A DNA stretch of 48,428 nucleotides. Source: Aquisalinus sp. (lineage in GTDB: Bacteria; Pseudomonadota; Alphaproteobacteria; Caulobacterales; Parvularculaceae). The position numbers were made by a program, and so were the translations under genes. Shown piece after piece: positions 43,647 to 48,428 of this stretch. The stretch lies in assembly GCA_022763115.1 (NCBI GenBank), contig JALEGJ010000068.1, positions 1-48,428 on the forward strand, read 5' to 3'. The notes under the pieces are model-generated. The model made no database searches. It worked only from the letters and a program-made list of their open reading frames with translations, and was not told the origin of the DNA. How positions within the stretch are numbered: position 1 is the stretch's first letter; the number at the start of each line of letters is the position of its first letter.

Positions 43647-43808
43647 GTGATCCTTCCGGAGATTGGTGCGTGCCGACGGGTGTAGGCGACCCGTGCCGTG
43701 GGCGTCAATTCACAGAAGATTGACCGCGACCACTGCTATTGTCTTGCGAACAGGGTTGCCTGCCTGTGCGCTGTGCGAGAAGCTGAACAAAATGGAAGGA
43801 GACAGACC

Positions 43809-44732
43809 ATGACCATCAATGCCTTGCGCACACCGGATGAGCGCTTCGACAATCTGCCGGGCTGGGATTATGCCCCGAATTATATTGAAGACCTGCCGGG
43901 CTATGAAGGGCTTCGAATGCATTATGTTGACGAAGGACCGAAAGACAGGACGACCTTTCTCTGCATTCACGGTGAGCCAAGCTGGAGTTATCTGTTCCGT
44001 AAAATGATGCCTGTCTTCACGGCAGCGGGACATCGCGTTGTCGCCGTTGACATGTTCGGTTTCGGACGCTCTGACAAACCCGCAGATGATGAGGTGTACA
44101 CATATCATTTCCATCGTAATGCCCTGCTCGCATTTGTCGAGAAACTTGACCTGAAGGATGTTTGCCTCGTGGTTCAGGACTGGGGCGGACTGCTGGGCCT
44201 GACCCTGCCGATGGCAGCGCCAGAACGCTATACCCGCCTGATCGTCATGAACACCGGGCTACCGGGCGGTGAGGAAGCCGGAGAAGGATTCTCTGCCTGG
44301 CGGGCCTTCAACCGAGCGAACCCGGATCTGGACATCGCCGGCTTGATGCAACGGGCAACACCCATTTTATCCGACGCGGAAGCCGCCGCTTACGCGGCCC
44401 CTTATCCCGATCAATCCTATAAAGGTGGTGTACGCCGCTTCCCGGAACTCGTCATGATGAAGGAACAGGGCAAGGACCTGACGCCCCTTTCAAGCGAGGG
44501 AGTTGAAACCTCACTGGCAGCGCGCAAATTCTGGTCAGAAGACTGGTCCGGCGACAGCTTCATGGCAATCGGAATGCAGGATCCGGTGCTTGGCCCGCCA
44601 GCGATGCAGTTCCTGCGCTCCCTGATTAAAGGGTGCCCGGAAGCGATGGAAGTTGCTGACGCCGGTCACTTCGTACAGGAATGGGGCGGCCCGATTGCCG
44701 AAGCGGCACTGGAGAAATTCGGGTTAAAATAA
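43809..44732 (+). CDS. Haloalkane dehalogenase, DhlA-like (subfamily I)
   Basis: The 307-residue alpha/beta hydrolase has the dehalogenase nucleophile Asp124 and halide-binding Trp125 in VVQDWGGLLGLTLP, His287 in DAGHFVQEWGG and Asp258 in IGMQDPVLGP, which form the triad. Trp164 in FSAWRAFN fits the second halide-binding Trp. HGEPSWSYLFRKMMPVF is the oxyanion segment. Such enzymes convert chlorinated or brominated alkanes to alcohols by hydrolysis. The ATG at 43809 has AAGGAG upstream, and the longer upstream frame has no support. It resembles what I recall of DhlA but lacks about 11 residues of the cap. Confidence 0.93.
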   Translation: MTINALRTPDERFDNLPGWDYAPNYIEDLPGYEGLRMHYVDEGPKDRTTFLCIHGEPSWSYLFRKMMPVFTAAGHRVVAVDMFGFGRSDKPADDEVYTYHFHRNALLAFVEKLDLKDVCLVVQDWGGLLGLTLPMAAPERYTRLIVMNTGLPGGEEAGEGFSAWRAFNRANPDLDIAGLMQRATPILSDAEAAAYAAPYPDQSYKGGVRRFPELVMMKEQGKDLTPLSSEGVETSLAARKFWSEDWSGDSFMAIGMQDPVLGPPAMQFLRSLIKGCPEAMEVADAGHFVQEWGGPIAEAALEKFGLK

Positions 44733-44747
44733 TCTGCCTACGGCAGA
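44733..44747 (-). terminator. Hairpin after the convergent pdhC and dehalogenase genes
   Basis: TCTGCC-TAC-GGCAGA (44733-44747) is a perfect 6-bp stem. On the minus strand, downstream of pdhC, it is followed by TTATTTT, which suits a weak intrinsic terminator; on the plus strand no T-run follows. It lies just after the dehalogenase stop and five bases beyond the pdhC stop. Confidence 0.45.
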
Positions 44748-44752
44748 CTATA

Positions 44753-46105
44753 TCACAACAACATCGTCTTGGGTTGTTCGATGAAGCGTTTGAAGGCGGC
44801 GAGGAACTCTGCGCCGACAGCGCCATCGACGACCCGGTGATCGCAGGTAAGTGTGACGGTCATCATGGTGGCGATATCCAGTGCGCCATCCTTGACAACG
44901 GGGCGTTGCTCCCCGGCACCGACGGACATGATGGCCCCCTGGGGCTGATTGACGATTGAAGAAAAGCTCTTGATGCCGAACATGCCGAGGTTGGAGACAG
45001 AGAAAGTACCACCCTGATATTCTTCGGGTTTCAGTTTTTTCTCTTTGGCGCGGGCGGCCATGTCTCTTATTTCTTCTGAAATCTGGACCAGGCCCTTTGT
45101 CTCAGCTTTCCAGACAATCGGCGTAATCAGGCCGCCATCTATGGCAACAGCCACACCTATGTCTGCGTGTTTATGGCGAATGATTGCTTCATCTGTGTAG
45201 GATGCATTTGCCGCCGGCACACGCTTCAGGGCAAGCGCTGAGGCCTTGATGATGAGATCATTGACAGAAATCTTGTAATAGCCATCAGCGCCTTTTTCAG
45301 GAGACATGGCGTTGATGTCCTTCCGGAAGGCCAGCAATTCGTCGAGTTCACAGTCGATGTTCAGCGGGAAGTGCGGCACTTCCTGATTAAAACTCTGGCC
45401 AAGACGCTTTGCGATGGTTTTCCGCATACCGTCATTCTTGATGGCTTCATAGCTGTCTGCCGGATAGAGGCGCTCATCCAGCGCCCCGGCAGTTGGCACA
45501 GCCGCTGCTGCTGACGATGATGTTTGAGCGCTCTGCTGTTCGACAGCCTTGCCAGCACCTTCTTCGAGCGCTTTTTCGATATCACGCTTGACGATGCGGC
45601 CATGGGGGCCCGAACCGTTCAACTGGCTGAGATCCAGACCTTCATTTTGTGCCATACGTTTGGCCAGCGGTGATGCCTTGACGCGATCTCCGTCCGCTGA
45701 CTGCTGGCTCGGGCCAGAGGCCGCACCATTTGGTTTTGCAGGCGCGTCAGCACTTTTTTTCTCCGGCGCTTGTTCTGCCTTGGCATCCGGCTCAGCCTTG
45801 CCGCCAGAAGAATCGCTGGCTGACGATTTCAGCGAGGCTTCGTCAATATCGCCTTCTGACTCCCCTTCTTCGAGAAGGATGGCGATAGGCTCATTGACCT
45901 TCACGCCTTCAGAGCCCTCGCTCACCATGATCTTGCCGATCTTCCCCTCGTCAACGGCCTCGACTTCCATCGTCGCCTTGTCGGTTTCGATTTCGGCAAT
46001 CACGTCTCCGGATGATACCTCATCGCCCTCCTTGACCAGCCATTTGGAAAGAGTGCCCTCTTCCATGGTCGGGGACAGTGCAGGCATCAGGATGGGCGTC
46101 GGCAT
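44753..46105 (-). CDS. pdhC: Pyruvate dehydrogenase E2, dihydrolipoamide acetyltransferase
   Basis: E2 moves the acetyl group to CoA and forms the core of the complex. The 450-residue protein has one lipoyl domain with the lipoyl lysine in [13 protein letters not shown], a Ser/Ala-rich linker ([18 protein letters not shown]), an E1/E3-binding domain ([20 protein letters not shown]) and the catalytic domain with [18 protein letters not shown]. The length is normal. In the usual operon it directly follows pdhB; here a protease gene of 1.2 kb is inserted, 17 bp upstream of its start. Confidence 0.97.
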   Translation of the reverse strand: MPTPILMPALSPTMEEGTLSKWLVKEGDEVSSGDVIAEIETDKATMEVEAVDEGKIGKIMVSEGSEGVKVNEPIAILLEEGESEGDIDEASLKSSASDSSGGKAEPDAKAEQAPEKKSADAPAKPNGAASGPSQQSADGDRVKASPLAKRMAQNEGLDLSQLNGSGPHGRIVKRDIEKALEEGAGKAVEQQSAQTSSSAAAAVPTAGALDERLYPADSYEAIKNDGMRKTIAKRLGQSFNQEVPHFPLNIDCELDELLAFRKDINAMSPEKGADGYYKISVNDLIIKASALALKRVPAANASYTDEAIIRHKHADIGVAVAIDGGLITPIVWKAETKGLVQISEEIRDMAARAKEKKLKPEEYQGGTFSVSNLGMFGIKSFSSIVNQPQGAIMSVGAGEQRPVVKDGALDIATMMTVTLTCDHRVVDGAVGAEFLAAFKRFIEQPKTMLL

Positions 46106-46122
46106 GTCTTATCTTCTCCGGA

Positions 46123-47337
46123 TTATTGTTGGGTTGCCAAAGCAGGCTGTGCAGACTCTGCTTCTGGTGCATCCTGTGCCAGTGTTTGCGCGTCCAGAAC
46201 AGCCACTTCTGTTTCGTGACACTTCTCCCGGTTCGCGGTGCAGAATGCGACCAATGTATCAATGTCGTCGATATACCCTTCAAGACTGACCAGGCCAGCA
46301 ACAAAACCCGGCGTGGAGCAGTTCTCTGCGCCGAATACAGCCTCGGTGAAAGACACCATACCAATGACAACAGTGCGCCCGTTGATCTGGCCTGTCACCG
46401 GCGTACCGCTATCTCCCTGGCACAGTCCTTTAACTTCGCCGTCCCCGTCGGCAACACGAATGACGCGCAGCGAGGACTCTGCGACATCCAGTTCAACCTT
46501 GCGCAACGAGTTTGAGGCAAAGCCTGTTTCGGTTGTGCCAAAGCCACGGCCTGTGACAGTTTCCACGGTCGGGATCATCAGAGCTTCTTCCGGCGTTGGC
46601 CACGGGGCTGGCGGGATAAAGTCCGGGAGTGGTTCGTCAAGCTCGATCAGGGCAATATCCTCGCGCAGAATGTTCCGCTCGTACCCGGCATGGATGTAGG
46701 CCCGTTGCGACACGCGCCGGATCGCCAGCGGGCTGTCGAGGTCCGTTGATCCGGCGATGATTTCAATTTCATTGAATGCGCCTTCAACACAGTGGGCCGC
46801 CGTCACAATCCAGAGGCTATTATAAACACCTCCACCGCATAGTTCTGTTGCAATCAACAGGCGGCCATCAAAAACCCGCTCTGTATGGACACGCAACCCA
46901 ACCAACCACGGTACTTCGAAGATATCGTCTTCCACTCCGCCAACAATTGCCTGCACCTGCGCCGTTGTAAAACTGGCAACGGTTTCTTCCGGTGTGATGG
47001 AGGCGATCTCCGGCAGGTCTTCCTTGCCGGGGTGGTTGGCGATGAAGCTGGTCTCCCGCAATGTCGTTGCAAGCAAAGCAGGTGCAGTCGCTACCTCTTC
47101 CTCGATAACAGGGCCTGCGAGAATGGGGCCGGACTCTTCTGAAGCGTCCCCTTGCTCCTCGGCAACTGTCCGTTCCTCATCCGCATTTCCCCATAGACGG
47201 CTGACATTTTTTTGCACCCATTCCCGAGAGTTATCTGCGATCGGGTCAACCCGTTCGACAAGCTCATCCGGTGCCAGCCAGATCATGGCGGCAACGCCGA
47301 CAACGATCAGAACCAAAATCCACATGAAAAAACGCAT
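46123..47337 (-). CDS. Membrane-anchored trypsin-like serine protease
   Basis: The 404-residue protein has an N-terminal membrane anchor (MRFFMWILVLIVVGVAAMIWL), an acidic spacer of about 100 residues, and an S1 protease domain with the triad His182 (WIVTAAHC), Asp227 (REDIALIEL) and Ser310 (CQGDSGTPV). The usual GDSGG is GDSGT here. Paired Cys fit an oxidised compartment, so the protease probably faces the periplasm. The ATG at 47337 has GAGGAG eight to nine bases upstream. It lies between pdhB (67 bp) and pdhC (17 bp) in the same direction. Its substrate is unknown. Confidence 0.87.
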   Translation of the reverse strand: MRFFMWILVLIVVGVAAMIWLAPDELVERVDPIADNSREWVQKNVSRLWGNADEERTVAEEQGDASEESGPILAGPVIEEEVATAPALLATTLRETSFIANHPGKEDLPEIASITPEETVASFTTAQVQAIVGGVEDDIFEVPWLVGLRVHTERVFDGRLLIATELCGGGVYNSLWIVTAAHCVEGAFNEIEIIAGSTDLDSPLAIRRVSQRAYIHAGYERNILREDIALIELDEPLPDFIPPAPWPTPEEALMIPTVETVTGRGFGTTETGFASNSLRKVELDVAESSLRVIRVADGDGEVKGLCQGDSGTPVTGQINGRTVVIGMVSFTEAVFGAENCSTPGFVAGLVSLEGYIDDIDTLVAFCTANREKCHETEVAVLDAQTLAQDAPEAESAQPALATQQ

Positions 47338-47404
47338 AATCCCCACTCCTCAAGCTGACATTACCTTAACACAAGAAGCCGGGAGGGCGATAAACATCTG
47401 CGCC

Positions 47405-48428
47405 TCAAATATAGAGGACTGATTTCGCGGCTGCGACTACCTTGTCGGCGTTGGGCAGGCTCAAGGCCTCCAGATTGGCCGCGTAAGGCAATGGCGTGTC
47501 TTCCTGTGTGACACGCGCTGGCGGTGCATCCAGATAATCAAAAGCATGCTGGGTCACTTGCCAGGCAATCTCGGCCCCGACACCAAACGGTGCCCAGCTC
47601 TCTTCAACTGTCACAAGCCTGTTGGTCTTTTTGACCGAGTTGATAACGGTTTCCGTATCAAGCGGACGCAGGGTGCGCAAATCAACGACTTCTGCCGAGA
47701 TACCTTGTTCGGCCAATTTGTCCGCAGCCGCGAGCGCGAACATGACCCCGCGCGAGTGAGAAGAAATTGTCAGGTCCGTCCCTTCCCTGACAACTTTGGC
47801 CTTGCCGATGGGCAGGACAAAGTCTTCCATGTCCGGCACCTCGCCCTTGTCGCCATAGAGCAGCTCATGTTCGAGGAAGACGACCGGATTGGGGTCACGA
47901 ATGGCTGCCTTCAGCAGTCCCTTGCAGTCTGCTGCCGAATAAGGTGCGATCACGATCAACCCCGGCACACTGCCATACCAGGCCGAATAATCCTGGCTGT
48001 GCTGCGCGGCGACGCGAGAAGCAGCCGCGTTCGGCCCCCGGAAGACAATCGGGCAGCCCATCTGACCACCGGACATGTAGCGGGTTTTTGCGGCGGAATT
48101 GATGATGTGGTCGATCGCCTGCATGGCGAAGTTCCAGGTCATGAATTCCACAATCGGCTTCAACCCGGCGAAGGCGGCGCCTACGCCGATCCCGGCAAAG
48201 CCATACTCGGTGATCGGTGTGTCCACGACCCTGCGCTCACCAAACTCCTGCAGCAGCTCGCGGGTAACTTTGTACGCGCCCTGATATTCCGCGACTTCCT
48301 CGCCCATGACGAAGATATCTTCGTCGAGGCGCATCTCCTCGGCCATGGCGTCGCGCAACGCATCGCGCACTGCCGTCTCAACCATTTTGGTGCCTTCGGG
48401 GATTTCAATATCCGCTTCCGGCGTAAAG
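47405..48428 (-). CDS. pdhB: Pyruvate dehydrogenase E1 beta subunit, 5' end outside window
   Basis: PdhB is the beta subunit of thiamine-diphosphate-dependent E1. The visible 341 codons include the linker [20 protein letters not shown], then [20 protein letters not shown], the [19 protein letters not shown] segment and, at the C-terminus, [15 protein letters not shown]. The frame stays open through the right edge. In alphaproteobacteria a lipoyl domain usually precedes this part, so the ATG within it (48385) is not the true start; that domain would lie beyond the window. Confidence 0.95.
   Translation of the reverse strand, partial: FTPEADIEIPEGTKMVETAVRDALRDAMAEEMRLDEDIFVMGEEVAEYQGAYKVTRELLQEFGERRVVDTPITEYGFAGIGVGAAFAGLKPIVEFMTWNFAMQAIDHIINSAAKTRYMSGGQMGCPIVFRGPNAAASRVAAQHSQDYSAWYGSVPGLIVIAPYSAADCKGLLKAAIRDPNPVVFLEHELLYGDKGEVPDMEDFVLPIGKAKVVREGTDLTISSHSRGVMFALAAADKLAEQGISAEVVDLRTLRPLDTETVINSVKKTNRLVTVEESWAPFGVGAEIAWQVTQHAFDYLDAPPARVTQEDTPLPYAANLEALSLPNADKVVAAAKSVLYI

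Overview
The window reads as chromosomal DNA of an alphaproteobacterium. Supporting this are an alphaproteobacterial-type complex I cluster, a CBP3-type cytochrome bc1 chaperone, a C4-pathway 5-aminolevulinate synthase, a magnesium-type HemB, a Ros/MucR regulator, the set YceD-plsX-fabH-ihfA-merR, glyA-nrdR-nusB-thiL, and a split pyruvate dehydrogenase (pdhB, pdhC). Sampled housekeeping genes are rich in G+C (about 67% in the lines I counted), while several accessory genes are much poorer. I cannot name the genus. A marine Hyphomonadaceae/Parvularculaceae-like organism is only a guess. There are no rRNA or tRNA genes, CRISPR arrays or transposases.

Positions 1-18117 hold the NADH:quinone oxidoreductase (complex I) genes on the minus strand, in the canonical order nuoA-B-C-D-E-F-G-H-I and the first codons of nuoJ. 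The cluster is broken up by unrelated genes: two TonB-C-domain proteins of low G+C between nuoB and nuoC; a GFA-family protein and a four-helix-bundle (23S rRNA intervening-sequence type) protein between nuoC and nuoD; a small membrane protein between nuoD and nuoE; a polysaccharide deacetylase, a DUF2945 protein, an M23 peptidase and two related small membrane proteins between nuoE and nuoF; and an EVE protein, a PH-domain protein, a hydrolase and a GNAT acetyltransferase between nuoF and nuoG. Some of these lie on the opposite strand, so the complex I genes must be transcribed in at least three units. The four-helix-bundle gene is bounded by a near-perfect inverted repeat and looks like a mobile intervening-sequence element. 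The two small membrane proteins share an N-terminal motif (EENRHYNPxLDP) that is kept in protein but not in codons.

Positions 18269-30359 are mostly housekeeping: panB, an orphan sensor kinase, a glycerophosphodiesterase, the merR-ihfA-fabH-plsX-YceD-CBP3 group, an OmlA/BamE lipoprotein with a good promoter, and thiL-nusB-nrdR-glyA. The riboflavin genes often found between nrdR and nusB are absent.

Positions 30673-38485 carry a MucR regulator, hemA and hemB separated by a MarR regulator, a hydroxyisobutyrate-dehydrogenase-like gene with a flavin reductase, an SLC13-type transporter preceded by a perfect 14-bp palindrome, and the aminoacyl-tRNA-protein transferase bpt. Positions 38581-42003 are a complete TRAP transporter resembling the 2-oxoacid TakP system. 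Then come cysK with a GST of lower G+C, a DhlA-like haloalkane dehalogenase, and pdhC and pdhB separated by a membrane-anchored trypsin-like protease. pdhB runs off the right edge.

The most unusual signals are the intervening-sequence-like element inside the nuo genes, the paired ENRHYNP membrane proteins around a secreted peptidase, the small membrane protein tightly packed between nuoD and nuoE, and the protease inside the pdh operon.
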